The position numbers and the translations under genes are program-made. 38,828 nt of DNA from DATKCA01 sp035544675 (GTDB taxonomy: Bacteria; Acidobacteriota; Thermoanaerobaculia; Gp7-AA8). This document shows, in pieces, positions 7,938 through 15,805 of this stretch. The stretch's first letter is position 1; each line of letters starts with the position of its first letter. Location of the stretch: positions 1 through 38,828 of the forward strand of contig DATKCA010000033.1 of the NCBI GenBank assembly GCA_035544675.1, read 5' to 3'. The notes under the pieces were generated by a model. It saw nothing but the letters and a program-made list of their open reading frames with translations, had not been told where the DNA came from and searched no databases.

Positions 7938-8551
7938 TGAGAATCATGAGAGGTGCTCTCTTGGCAGCCGGGGTGGCTGCAATCCTCGGAGGGTGCGCGA
8001 CGACCAGCACGGTCGACCGCCGGATCTCCGAGGTACAGGCTGAGACGAATCGAAAGATCGAGTCGGTGGCCGGACAGGTGGAAGACCTCCAGCAGCGTCA
8101 GCAGCAGACCGAGGTCCGCATCGATCAGCTCAGCCAGGAATCGCGTGAGGCGCTGCGGCGGGCGCAGGAGGCCGGTGTCCTGGCCAAGGGCAAAGTGGTC
8201 TTCGAGCAGGCATTCACCGAAGACCGCGTGAAGTTCAGAACCGACGAGTACGACCTGAACAAGATGGCGCAGGACGCTCTCACCGAGTTCGCCACACGGG
8301 TGAAAGGACTCGACACGCAGTACTTCATCGAGATTCAGGGACACACCGACGACACAGGCGGCTCGCGCTATAACGACGAGCTGGGACAGAAGCGCGCCGA
8401 CTCGGTGCGCCGCTATCTCTCGCGGACGCATACGATCGCCCTGAACCGCATGTCGACGATCTCGTACGGCGACACGCTGCCGGTCGAGCCGAACCGCACG
8501 GCCAAGGGACGCGCGGCCAACCGCCGGGTCGTGCTGGTAGTGCTGGAGTAA
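7937..8551 (+). CDS. OmpA-family peptidoglycan-associated lipoprotein
   Basis: 204 residues. The signal peptide ends in the lipobox LGGC with Cys20 as the lipidated residue. Residues about 28-80 form a coiled coil rich in Gln and Glu. The carboxyl half (about 88-204) is an OmpA-like peptidoglycan-binding domain with GHTDDTGG at 135-142 and the NRRV motif near the end, as in Pal. It likely tethers the outer membrane to peptidoglycan. The ATG at 7937 is chosen because it overlaps the stop of the VWFA gene and is preceded by an AAGGAAAGG ribosome site. Coupling with the VWFA protein suggests a joint envelope function. It converges with the exonuclease gene. Confidence 0.9.
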   Translation: MRIMRGALLAAGVAAILGGCATTSTVDRRISEVQAETNRKIESVAGQVEDLQQRQQQTEVRIDQLSQESREALRRAQEAGVLAKGKVVFEQAFTEDRVKFRTDEYDLNKMAQDALTEFATRVKGLDTQYFIEIQGHTDDTGGSRYNDELGQKRADSVRRYLSRTHTIALNRMSTISYGDTLPVEPNRTAKGRAANRRVVLVVLE

Positions 8552-8564
8552 TGACTCTGTGAGC

Positions 8565-8636
8565 CTCTGTGTCCTCTGTGACTCTGTGGTGATCATCCCC
8601 CCGGGGCATCACCACAGAGTCACAGAGGACACAGAG
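8565..8636. terminator. 29-bp perfect inverted repeat, bidirectional terminator
   Basis: The arms 8565-8593 and 8608-8636 are exact reverse complements; the 14-nt spacer is itself C- and G-rich. The left arm contains repeated CTCTGTG words (8565, 8574, 8582; another at 8555 just outside). It fills the gap between the converging OmpA and exonuclease genes and ends 3 nt before the exonuclease stop codon. Confidence 0.75.
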
Positions 8637-8639
8637 ACC

Positions 8640-9383
8640 TCACGGAGTGAACGTCGCCACGACCGGCGCATGGTCGCTGGTGCCGACTTCACGCATTGAC
8701 GGGCAGGAGATCGCGCGGCGCGCGATCTCCTCGCTGGCCAGCACGTAGTCGAGCCGCCAGCCGATGTTGCGCTGTCGCAGGTTGCGCCACGGCGCCCACC
8801 ACGAGAAGTAATTCTCGTCGTCGGGATAGAGCGCGCGGCCGACGTCGACCAGACCCTGGGCGATCAGCTTCTCCAGCAGCTCGCGCTCGAAGGGCAGCTG
8901 CCCGATCGCGCGCGGCTTCCGCTCCTTGGGATGGACGTCCATGTCCGTCCGGGCGATGTTCATGTCGCCGCAAAGGACCAGCTTCAACCCCCGCTGGCGG
9001 ATGCCGGCGGCGTACTGAATCAAAGCGTTCACGAACGCGACCTTCGCGTCGAAGTCCTTCCCGCCGTTCGGGACGTACACGCTGGTGAACACTGTGTCCT
9101 CGATTTGAGCCTCCACGATGCGGTTCTCGTGGTCGAAGGCCGGGTGGGTGAAGGTGACCGCCGGCGCGAACGAGTGGCGCACGTGCATCGCCACGCCGGA
9201 GTACCCTCCACCGCCGTGCCAGTAACACGTATATCCCTCAGTCATACAGGTTTGCGGCACTTGCTGGAGGTTCGCCTTGATCTCCTGGAGGCAGATCACG
9301 TCAGGCTGTTCAGCGGCCACCCAGGATGCGAATTGCTCGTGGCGGGCGCGGATTCCGTTGACGTTCCAGGTGGCAATCTTCAT
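8640..9383 (-). CDS. xthA: Exodeoxyribonuclease III (AP endonuclease)
   Basis: 247 residues from the ATG at 9383, starting MKIATWNVNGIRAR as exonuclease III proteins do; the longer open frame upstream is not used. Family residues are present: Asn7, Glu34 in LQEIK, the GDMNIA loop with its Asp and Asn, and the terminal TSDHAPV with the catalytic His. It cleaves DNA at abasic sites and degrades duplex DNA from the 3' end, in base excision repair in the cytoplasm. A TACAAT box nine bases upstream of the ATG and the lack of a Shine-Dalgarno point to a leaderless mRNA. It is divergent from the beta-barrel gene with 45 bp between start codons. Confidence 0.93.
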   Translation of the reverse strand: MKIATWNVNGIRARHEQFASWVAAEQPDVICLQEIKANLQQVPQTCMTEGYTCYWHGGGGYSGVAMHVRHSFAPAVTFTHPAFDHENRIVEAQIEDTVFTSVYVPNGGKDFDAKVAFVNALIQYAAGIRQRGLKLVLCGDMNIARTDMDVHPKERKPRAIGQLPFERELLEKLIAQGLVDVGRALYPDDENYFSWWAPWRNLRQRNIGWRLDYVLASEEIARRAISCPSMREVGTSDHAPVVATFTP

Positions 9384-9392
9384 GGTGCGCCG

Positions 9393-9398
9393 ATTGTA
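9393..9398 (-). promoter_or_regulatory. -10 box TACAAT of xthA, leaderless start
   Basis: On the minus strand TACAAT ends 9 nt before the xthA ATG (first base 9383). Confidence 0.6.
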
Positions 9399-9428
9399 TT
9401 GGGAAGCGCTCAACTGGAGGGTTCACGC

Positions 9429-10109
9429 ATGCGGAAGCTCATCATCCTGGCCATTCTTCTCTGTTCTTCGACCGCTGTTCTCGGGCAGGGGATCGATCGT
9501 GACCGCGATCGCTGGCGCGACGGCGAGCGCGAGCGCCGCGACCGGCGATACGACCGCGACCTGTTCGAGCTGACTCCGTTCGGCGGCTATCGCTGGGGCG
9601 GGACGCTGTACGGCGACACGACCGGGTTCCGCGACGACTTCGACATCGCCGGGGGCGGCAACTTCGGCGTCCACTTCGGCATCCCCCTCGGATTCTCCGA
9701 CGCGAAGCTCGAGCTGATGGCCAACCGGCAGAACACGTATCTGCAGTTCGGCGGCGGTCTCTTCGACCCGAATGAGCGAGTGAGCGACTTCGATGTCACG
9801 TATTACCACGCCGGCGTGCAGTTCCCGTTCGTGACCGGCGCGGGTGTGAATCCGTTCATCGTGCTGAGCGCGGGCGTCGCCAACCTCGACATCAATACAC
9901 CCGGTCTCAGTCAGGAAACGCGCTTCTCCATGTCGGCCGGCGTCGGCGTGAAGGTGCCGCTCAATCGCAACGTCGGATTGCGCGTCGAGACGCGCGGGTA
10001 CTTCACCTCGCTCGACGACCGCGACGACGACTGCTTCCGCTGCAACAGGGAGTTCGGCCGCGACCTGTATCAGGGCGAAACAACCGTGGGACTGGTGATC
10101 TCCTTCTGA
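9429..10109 (+). CDS. Outer-membrane beta-barrel protein
   Basis: 226 residues with a signal peptide ending in AVLGQG (about 1-19), a short Arg/Asp-rich linker (RDRDRWRDGERERRDRR) and then alternating aromatic and polar stretches ending in TTVGLVISF, the terminal aromatic residue expected of outer-membrane barrels. It resembles small eight-stranded barrel proteins; a specific role cannot be given. Two cysteines (DDCFRCN) sit in a late loop. The ATG at 9429 has a GGAGG site 8 nt upstream, in contrast to the divergent leaderless xthA. It converges on the ABC permease with only 15 bp between stops and no clear hairpin. Confidence 0.75.
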   Translation: MRKLIILAILLCSSTAVLGQGIDRDRDRWRDGERERRDRRYDRDLFELTPFGGYRWGGTLYGDTTGFRDDFDIAGGGNFGVHFGIPLGFSDAKLELMANRQNTYLQFGGGLFDPNERVSDFDVTYYHAGVQFPFVTGAGVNPFIVLSAGVANLDINTPGLSQETRFSMSAGVGVKVPLNRNVGLRVETRGYFTSLDDRDDDCFRCNREFGRDLYQGETTVGLVISF

Positions 10110-10124
10110 GTTTGTGGAGGACCC

Positions 10125-11162
10125 CTACTGCCAGCGAAACACCTTCAGCGCGACGATGTAGCTGACCAGCGTCCAGACCACCAGGTTGGCGAGCTGCGGC
10201 AGAACCTCGCCAAGCGTCGCGGCGTCGTTCATCACCCCGCGCAGAGCGTCGTTGAGCGCGGTGAGCGGCAGCGCGCGGATGATCGGCTTCACCGCTTCGG
10301 GGAATCGCTCGTACGAGAAGAAGATGCCGGAGCAGATCCACATCGGCACCATGACCAGATTCATGAGACCGCTGACCGCCTCCAGCGTGCGAACCCGGGC
10401 CGCGATGAGCAGGCCGAGACCCGCGAAGGCCGTGCCTCCGACGAAGCAGATCAGCGCGAACACCACGATCGATCCGTGAATGGACACTCCGAATACGAGC
10501 CACGCAAAGATGACCAGCACCGTGACTTCGAATACCAGGAACACGAGGCGTGACAGGAACTGGGCGATGAGGTAGTCGCTCTTGCGCATCGGCGTGGCCA
10601 CGAGCCGCTTCAGCAGCTTCTTCATCCTGGCGTTGACGACGCTGAAGCCCATGCCCCACATGCCCGTGCTCATCAGGTTCATGCCGAGAAGCCCGGGGAC
10701 GAGGAAGTCGATGTAGCGCGAGCCCTGTTCCCGGACGACCTCGTCACGCGAAGCGAAGACGTCACGCCGGCCGGCCGCGCTCTGCAGCGCGCCATCCGCC
10801 TCGACGCGCGCCGTTCGCGCTTCCGGTCGCGTCGGATCGAGGCGATAGACCGGGGCCTCGTCACCTTCGACGAAGAGCGAGATCTTTCCGCGGCGAAGCG
10901 CTTCGCGGCCGGCCGCGGGCTCGTAGATCCGCGGCTGCAGCGCCGGCGACTTCGCCAGCGCGGCCACGCGCTGCCCGGCCTTCGGCCCGGCAGCCACGCC
11001 GACAGGAATGCGATCGGGCGGCTTCTCACGAAACGCGAATCCGAGCGCCAGCGTCAAGAGCAGCGGGAACCCGAACACCCAGAACATCGCCTCGGTCTCC
11101 CGCAGGAACTCCTTGAAGCGCGCCACGGTCAGCTCGTACAGCGCCCCTCGCGGCTCAGACAT
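10125..11162 (-). CDS. ABC-2 type transporter permease
   Basis: 345 residues. One membrane helix near residues 27-45 (WVFGFPLLLTLALGF), a soluble external segment of about 120 residues, then five helices in the carboxyl half, including GTAFAGLGLLIAARV and LMNLVMVPMWICSGIFFS. This is the ABC2_membrane layout of export permeases for drugs, polysaccharide or lipids. The ATG overlaps the end of the ATPase gene by 8 nt, so the ATPase-permease pair forms one exporter. Substrate unknown. Confidence 0.88.
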   Translation of the reverse strand: MSEPRGALYELTVARFKEFLRETEAMFWVFGFPLLLTLALGFAFREKPPDRIPVGVAAGPKAGQRVAALAKSPALQPRIYEPAAGREALRRGKISLFVEGDEAPVYRLDPTRPEARTARVEADGALQSAAGRRDVFASRDEVVREQGSRYIDFLVPGLLGMNLMSTGMWGMGFSVVNARMKKLLKRLVATPMRKSDYLIAQFLSRLVFLVFEVTVLVIFAWLVFGVSIHGSIVVFALICFVGGTAFAGLGLLIAARVRTLEAVSGLMNLVMVPMWICSGIFFSYERFPEAVKPIIRALPLTALNDALRGVMNDAATLGEVLPQLANLVVWTLVSYIVALKVFRWQ

Positions 11163-12078
11163 CGCGCAGCTCCCTGCCGGTCAGCGAGACGAAGAGATCC
11201 TCCAGTGTGGCCTCGTGTGTCGAGAGCGTACGGAGTTTCGACCCGTTCCGCTCCACGATGGCCAGGAGCGCAGGAACGGCACCGGCCAGCGAGTCGACGC
11301 GCAGCGACCACGCGTCGCCGCGGCGGGAGCATCCGTGAAATCCCGGCACCGCTTCGAACGCTGCGGCGTCCATCGCCGGGTCGCTGGCGAACTCGATGAT
11401 GTTCCTTGCCTCCAGCTTGGCGATCAGCTCCGCGGGAGTGCCGAGAGCGATGAGGTGGCCGTGGTCGACGATGCCGATGCGGTCGCACAGGCGGTGCGCC
11501 TCATCCATGTAATGCGTCGTCAGGAGAACCGTGCCGCCCTTGGCGCGGAACCGCGTCACCACCTCCCACAGCTGCAGACGGCTCTGCGGGTCGAGCCCGG
11601 TGGTTGGTTCATCGAGGAAGAGGATGTCCGGCTCGCCGATGATCGCGCACGCCACGGCCAGACGCTGCTTCTGACCGCCGGAGAGCCTGCCCACTCGTGA
11701 GTTGCGCTTCTCGTCGAGCGAGAGCTCGCGCAGCACGTCATCGGGCGCGGGACCGCGGCGGTAGAACGAGCGGAAGAGCTTGAGCGTCTCGTACACGGTG
11801 AGCTTCTCGTTGAGCTGCGTCTCCTGCAGGGAGATGCCGATGCGCTCGCGCAGCTCGCGCTCCGACTCGCGCCAGTTCATACCGAAGATCTCCACCGTGC
11901 CGCTGTCCGGCCTGGTCAGACCTTCCAGGATCTCGATCGTGGTGGTCTTGCCCGCTCCATTCGGTCCGAGGAGGCCGAAGCATTCGTTGCGATGGACGGA
12001 GAGGTCCAGCCCGTCGACGGCTTTCACGTCGGGGTAGTACTTGCGAAGCTCGCGGCAGGAGACTACGAAGTCGGTCAA
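11155..12078 (-). CDS. ABC transporter ATP-binding protein
   Basis: 307 residues from a TTG at 12076-12078 (MTDFVVSCRELRKYYPD). Walker A GPNGAGKT is at 38-45, the Q-loop SLQETQL follows, the signature is RLSGGQKQR, Walker B is ILFLDEPTTGLD, and the H-loop is LLTTHYMDEA. The carboxyl third is the accessory part typical of ABC-2 export ATPases. It powers the permease encoded just downstream and acts at the inner membrane. The frame extends upstream of the TTG into a palindromic repeat without family similarity, so the longer version is rejected. TGCAAT lies 12 nt before the TTG. Confidence 0.92.
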   Translation of the reverse strand: MTDFVVSCRELRKYYPDVKAVDGLDLSVHRNECFGLLGPNGAGKTTTIEILEGLTRPDSGTVEIFGMNWRESERELRERIGISLQETQLNEKLTVYETLKLFRSFYRRGPAPDDVLRELSLDEKRNSRVGRLSGGQKQRLAVACAIIGEPDILFLDEPTTGLDPQSRLQLWEVVTRFRAKGGTVLLTTHYMDEAHRLCDRIGIVDHGHLIALGTPAELIAKLEARNIIEFASDPAMDAAAFEAVPGFHGCSRRGDAWSLRVDSLAGAVPALLAIVERNGSKLRTLSTHEATLEDLFVSLTGRELRDV

Positions 12079-12090
12079 GCGCCGGGGATG

Positions 12091-12096
12091 ATTGCA
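12091..12096 (-). promoter_or_regulatory. -10-like box TGCAAT of the ABC exporter operon
   Basis: TGCAAT on the minus strand ends 12 nt before the TTG start of the ATPase; no Shine-Dalgarno is seen. Weaker than the other boxes. Confidence 0.35.
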
Positions 12097-12111
12097 CAAA
12101 CGGAGCGCCCC

Positions 12112-12169
12112 TGACGCCGCCGGGTCGGCGGCGCTCCACTTGACGCCGCCGGGCCGGCGGCGCTCCACT
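12112..12169. repeat. Two tandem 29-bp GC palindromes (GGCGCTCCAC family, copy 3)
   Basis: Units 12112-12140 and 12141-12169 are identical except for one T/C change in the centre. Each starts TGACGCCGCC, can fold GCCGCCG on CGGCGGC, and ends GGCGCTCCACT. They lie between the divergent ABC operon and quinone oxidoreductase, ending 7 nt before the ATG of the latter. Confidence 0.8.
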
Positions 12170-12176
12170 GGGGAGA

Positions 12177-13142
12177 ATGCGCGCTGTCATATTCGATCGT
12201 TTCGGCGATGAATCCGTCCTCCGCATCGGCGAGGCTGAAGCGCCGCCGATGGACCGCCACTCCATCCGCATCGCGGTGAACGCGACGGCCGTCAATCGCG
12301 CCGACCTTCTCCAGCGCGAAGGCCACTACCCCCCGCCACCCGGCGCATCGGCGATCCTCGGGCTGGAGTGCGCGGGACGTGTGATCGAGGTCGGATCGAA
12401 CGTGAGCGGGTGGCGGGTGGCGGACCGCGCCATGGCATTGCTGCCGGGAGGTGGCTACGCGGAAGAAGCGGTCGTACATGCCGGCTCCGCGATTCCGGTG
12501 CCGGACGCCGCGAGCGACGATGAAGCGGCGGCGATCCCGGAAGCGTTTCTCACCGCGTTTCTGAATGTCTTCGAGCTTGGGAAAGCCCGGGCCGGAGAGA
12601 CCCTGCTGATCCACGGCGGCGGCAGCGGCGTGGGGACGGCCGCAACGACTCTGGCAAGACTCGCCGAACTGCGCGTCGTAGTTACCGCCGGGTCGGACGA
12701 CAAGTGCGCGCGATGTCTCGAGCACGGAGCGGACCTGGCGATCAACTACCGGAAAGAGGATTTTGCCGAGCGCGCCGGCGAAGTGGACATCGCCCTCGAT
12801 CACATCGGTGCGAAGTATCTGCCGCGCGACCTGCGGACTCTGCGGACGGGCGGCCGCGTCGTAGTCATCGGATCGATGGGAGGGCAGCGCGCCGCGGAAG
12901 TCGATGTGCTCTCGCTGCTCGCGAAGCGGCTGCAGATCATCGGCTCGACGCTGCGCTCACGCACCGCGGCGGAGAAGGCGGCCATCGTCTCCGCGTTCCG
13001 CAAGCGATTCGGATCCGATCTCGAGGCCGGGCGGATCCGTCCGGTGATTCACCGCGTGATGCCGCTCGAGGAAGTGGCTGAGGCGCACCGCCTCATGAAG
13101 TCGAGCGAGCACTTTGGAAAGATCGTGCTACGCGTCCGCTAG
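12177..13142 (+). CDS. NAD(P)H quinone oxidoreductase, PIG3-like MDR family
   Basis: 321 residues, the usual length of zinc-free medium-chain reductases. The amino part has the family phrase NATAVNRADLLQREGHYPPP; the NADPH-binding loop is HGGGSGVG at 146-153. There are no zinc ligands, which separates it from the two alcohol dehydrogenases in this window. By family it reduces quinones or related enones with NADPH in the cytoplasm. The ATG at 12177 follows GGGGAG directly and lies just after the tandem palindromes. Its last 15 bases overlap the end of the convergent NUDIX gene. Confidence 0.88.
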   Translation: MRAVIFDRFGDESVLRIGEAEAPPMDRHSIRIAVNATAVNRADLLQREGHYPPPPGASAILGLECAGRVIEVGSNVSGWRVADRAMALLPGGGYAEEAVVHAGSAIPVPDAASDDEAAAIPEAFLTAFLNVFELGKARAGETLLIHGGGSGVGTAATTLARLAELRVVVTAGSDDKCARCLEHGADLAINYRKEDFAERAGEVDIALDHIGAKYLPRDLRTLRTGGRVVVIGSMGGQRAAEVDVLSLLAKRLQIIGSTLRSRTAAEKAAIVSAFRKRFGSDLEAGRIRPVIHRVMPLEEVAEAHRLMKSSEHFGKIVLRVR

Positions 13143-13634
13143 AAAATATGCGCCGCCCCACAACTTCAGGTCGATGAGCTTGCCCTCGTTCTCGCGCTGG
13201 ACGAGCCACTCCCGCAGACCGCCGGCCGGCACCAGGTGGATCGTGATGTCTTCGCCGCCCACCCCGCCGCCTTTCCCCTGTTTCTCCACGCCATGGGCGC
13301 GATAGAAGCCGACGATCTCGGAGGTGATGCCCGGCGACGATGGACCGCGCGCCAGAAGCTCGAGATGCGTGCACGTGTATCCGCTCTCCTCTTCGAGCTC
13401 TTTGCGTGCCGTCGTCATCGGATCGGCATGTCCGCCCTCGTCGCCGACGAGACCGGCCGGCCAGTCGATGACGCGGGCGTTCACCGGCTGGCGGAACTGC
13501 TCGGTGAGGATGACGTGCCGGTCCGGCGTCACGGCGATGACCGCCACGGCCTCTTTCCCCTTCTTCCGCTCCACGTACTCCCAGCCGTCGCGCTCGATGA
13601 CGAGAACCCGCTCACCTTCGAAGATCGTCTTCAT
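13128..13634 (-). CDS. NUDIX hydrolase (ADP-ribose pyrophosphatase-like)
   Basis: 168 residues. The Nudix box is recognisable as PAGLVGD...ARKELEEESGY around residues 59-85; compared with E. coli ADP-ribose pyrophosphatase it has about three extra residues between the PAG and the KELEEESG helix. The preceding strand phrase VILTEQFRQPVN is typical of the ADP-ribose/NADH branch. It likely hydrolyses a nucleoside diphosphate linked to another moiety, with magnesium. The ATG follows AGAGGTGA. It is the last gene of a three-gene set with the alcohol dehydrogenase and radical SAM protein (17 bp behind the latter) and overlaps the convergent quinone oxidoreductase by 15 bp. Confidence 0.87.
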   Translation of the reverse strand: MKTIFEGERVLVIERDGWEYVERKKGKEAVAVIAVTPDRHVILTEQFRQPVNARVIDWPAGLVGDEGGHADPMTTARKELEEESGYTCTHLELLARGPSSPGITSEIVGFYRAHGVEKQGKGGGVGGEDITIHLVPAGGLREWLVQRENEGKLIDLKLWGGAYFLADA

Positions 13635-13651
13635 GAGTCACCTCTAAGGGA

Positions 13652-14686
13652 TCATCCGAAGAGCGACCCCTGTGCCAGCCTCCGCCGGAACGACGCGACC
13701 GACAGCTCGCTCTCGTCCTGGTTCAACCCGAGCCGGCGGGAGGTCACGTCGAACAGCGTGTCGATGTGATCGGCCACCACGCCCTCTCCCCGCCCGCGCA
13801 CGCCCCATTTCGCGTCGTAGAGCTTCCCGCCGCGCATGTCGCGCACGCGGTTCAGCACCTTGTCCTTCCGGTCGGGATAGTGCTCCTCGAGCCACTTTTC
13901 GAAGAGCGGGGCCACGGCCCACGGCAGGCGCAGCACGACGAATCCCGCCCACCGCGCGCCTGCCTCTTTGGCCGCCTTGAGAATCGCCGGCATCTCGTGC
14001 TCGGTGATGGCCGGGACGACCGGTGCCACCATCACGCCCGCCGGAATGCCCGCCGCCGCGAGCTGCGCGACGGCGTCGAGGCGCAGCGCCGGCGTGGCCG
14101 CGCGCGGCTCCATCACGCTGGCGGTCTTCGGATCGAGCGTGGTGATGGAGACGAACACGCGCACCGCCTGAAAGCGAGCGAGATCCTTGAGCACGTCGAT
14201 GTCGCGCGTGACGAGATGGCTCTTGGTGATGATCACCACCGGATTGCGAAAATCGGCCAGCACCTCCAGGCACCGGCGCGTGATTCCGAGCTTCCGCTCG
14301 ATCGGCTGATATGCGTCGGTCACGCCGCTGACCGCGATGGTCTCTGCAGTCCACGACTTCGCATTCAGCTCGTCGCGCAGCAGCTCCGGCGCGTCCTCCT
14401 TGACCAGGATGCGGGTCTCGAACTCCAGGCCGGCGGACATGCCGAGGTATTCGTGGGTGGGACGGGCGAAGCAGTAGATGCAGCCGTGCTCGCATCCGCG
14501 GTAAGGGTTGATGCTGGCCTCGAAGCCGACGTCGGGGCTGTCGTTGCGGGCGATGATCGTGCGCGTGGGATCGCGCATGTAGATCGTGCCCGGCGCGCTC
14601 TCATCGGGCACCGCGTCGTCGTCGAGGACGTACGCGAGCGTCTCGAAACGATTCTGCGGATTCCAGCTGGCGCCGCGGCCCTTCAT
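13652..14686 (-). CDS. PA0069-family radical SAM protein
   Basis: 344 residues. It begins MKGRGASWNPQNRFE, the conserved start of the PA0069/Rv2578c family, and has the 4Fe-4S cysteines Cys65, Cys69 and Cys72 in GCEHGCIYC (CX3CX2C), followed by FARPTHEYLG. Radical SAM enzymes cleave S-adenosylmethionine to a 5'-deoxyadenosyl radical; the substrate of this family is not established, and similarity to SPL-like repair enzymes has been noted. The ATG overlaps the TGA of the upstream alcohol dehydrogenase (ATGA), so translation is coupled. The link to NUDIX and MDR enzymes gives no clear pathway. Confidence 0.9.
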   Translation of the reverse strand: MKGRGASWNPQNRFETLAYVLDDDAVPDESAPGTIYMRDPTRTIIARNDSPDVGFEASINPYRGCEHGCIYCFARPTHEYLGMSAGLEFETRILVKEDAPELLRDELNAKSWTAETIAVSGVTDAYQPIERKLGITRRCLEVLADFRNPVVIITKSHLVTRDIDVLKDLARFQAVRVFVSITTLDPKTASVMEPRAATPALRLDAVAQLAAAGIPAGVMVAPVVPAITEHEMPAILKAAKEAGARWAGFVVLRLPWAVAPLFEKWLEEHYPDRKDKVLNRVRDMRGGKLYDAKWGVRGRGEGVVADHIDTLFDVTSRRLGLNQDESELSVASFRRRLAQGSLFG

Positions 14687-15642
14687 GGAGCCAGCACCGC
14701 TGTGCCGATCAGCGCGCCGCGCCGGAGGTCGAGCAGTGCGTCGTTGGCCTTCTCCAGCGGATATCGTTTGCGTCTGGTCTTGATGTTGAGCGGGGCGATG
14801 GTGCGGAAGAAGTCCTCACCATCCTGCCGCGTGAGGTTTGCCACCGAACGGATCGAGCGCTCGCCCCACAGCAGCTCGTACGGGAACGCCGGGATGTCGC
14901 TCATGTGGATTCCGGCGCAGACCACGGGCGCGCCGCGCCGTACGGCGCGAAGGGCCTCGACCACAACCTCTCCGGCCGGCGCAAAGATCACCGCCGCGTC
15001 GAAGTTGCGCGGCGACCTCTCGCTGACCGAGCCCGCCCAGATGGCGCCCATCTCGCGCGCGAACGACTGCGCCGCGGCGTCCCCCTCGCGGGTGAACGCG
15101 AAGATCTCCCGCCCCTCCGCCCGCGCCATCTGCACGGCGATCTGCGCCGCCGATCCGAATCCGTAGAACGCGATCCGCCGCGCATCGCCGGCAAAACGCC
15201 AGGCCCGGAACCCGATCAGGCCGGCGCAGAGCAGCGGCGCCGCTTCCTCCGCCTCGTACTCCTTCGGGATGGCGAAGCAGAAGCGCTTGTCGGCCACGAC
15301 GTACTCCGCGAAGCCGCCGTCGCGCGTGTATCCGGTGAACTCGGCGTTCTCGCAGAGGTTCTCCTTGCCGGCGCTGCAGTACGAGCACGTGCCGCACGTC
15401 CAGCCCAGCCAGGGCACGCCGACGCGACGTCCGCTCTCGACGTCGATTCCGACGATCTGGTGGCCGGGAACGAGCGGAAGCTTCGGATGGTGCAGATCGC
15501 CATCGACCACGTGCAGGTCCGTGCGGCACACCGCGCAGCACTCCACGCGGATCAGCAACTCTCCCTCCCGCCGCTCCGGCATCGGCACCTCGGCCCGCTC
15601 CAGAGGCTTGCGCTGCTCACGGAGAACCATGGCGTGGATCAC
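14683..15642 (-). CDS. Zinc-dependent alcohol dehydrogenase family protein
   Basis: 319 residues. Catalytic zinc ligands can be placed at Cys39 (AVCRTD), His61 (PGHQ) and Cys139; the structural zinc site is complete (Cys83, Cys86, Cys89, Cys97). The Rossmann loop is YGFGSAAQ (about 160-167). It matches the zinc-binding alcohol dehydrogenase subfamily TIGR02822 and likely oxidises an alcohol with NAD(P)+. The GTG at 15642 is preferred over the ATG at residue 5 because a TACGCT box lies 7 nt upstream, exactly as at the SGNH hydrolase, and relatives begin four residues before MVLRE. First gene of the set with radical SAM and NUDIX. Confidence 0.9.
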   Translation of the reverse strand: MIHAMVLREQRKPLERAEVPMPERREGELLIRVECCAVCRTDLHVVDGDLHHPKLPLVPGHQIVGIDVESGRRVGVPWLGWTCGTCSYCSAGKENLCENAEFTGYTRDGGFAEYVVADKRFCFAIPKEYEAEEAAPLLCAGLIGFRAWRFAGDARRIAFYGFGSAAQIAVQMARAEGREIFAFTREGDAAAQSFAREMGAIWAGSVSERSPRNFDAAVIFAPAGEVVVEALRAVRRGAPVVCAGIHMSDIPAFPYELLWGERSIRSVANLTRQDGEDFFRTIAPLNIKTRRKRYPLEKANDALLDLRRGALIGTAVLAP

Positions 15643-15649
15643 AGACCGC

Positions 15650-15655
15650 AGCGTA
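15650..15655 (-). promoter_or_regulatory. -10 box TACGCT, leaderless GTG start
   Basis: Minus-strand TACGCT, 7 nt before the GTG of the alcohol dehydrogenase. The same box and spacing occur before the GTG of the SGNH hydrolase (33880). Confidence 0.5.
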
Positions 15656-15688
15656 CACGCCTCGTCAAGAAAATCTACGCCTCGTGGG

Positions 15689-15805
15689 TTAGGCCTTAGT
15701 CCTTAGTCCTTAGTCCTTGGGAGATCGCACCCGACACGATTCGCCCAACGGACTAAGGACTAACGACTAAGGACTAAGGCCTAACGACTAACGACTAAGG
15801 ACTAA
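15689..15805. repeat. Heptad array (GGACTAA unit) in inverted arrangement after glnB
   Basis: Four TTAGTCC-type heptads (15689-15716) face eight GGACTAA-type heptads (15750-15805) in opposite orientation across a 33-nt spacer, all with an exact 7-bp period. RNA from glnB (minus strand) would read the eight-unit arm first and could fold into a long hairpin. The TAG stop of glnB (15802-15804) is part of the outermost heptad. Read along glnB, the unit contains TAG, and a 7-nt step places it in all three frames. Confidence 0.85.

Noticed and set aside
9384..9413. An xthA start 10 codons earlier (9413)
   Set aside because: The family begins MKIATWN, and the TACAAT box lies between the two candidate starts, so the upstream ATG would precede the transcript.
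12079..12168. A longer amino end of the ABC ATPase reading through the palindromes
   Set aside because: The added 30 residues are encoded by intergenic repeat sequence, and the TTG at 12078 fits the family start.
15689..15805. A CRISPR array
   Set aside because: The units are 7 bp with no spacers between them; repeats of 23-50 bp with unique spacers are absent, and no cas gene is nearby.
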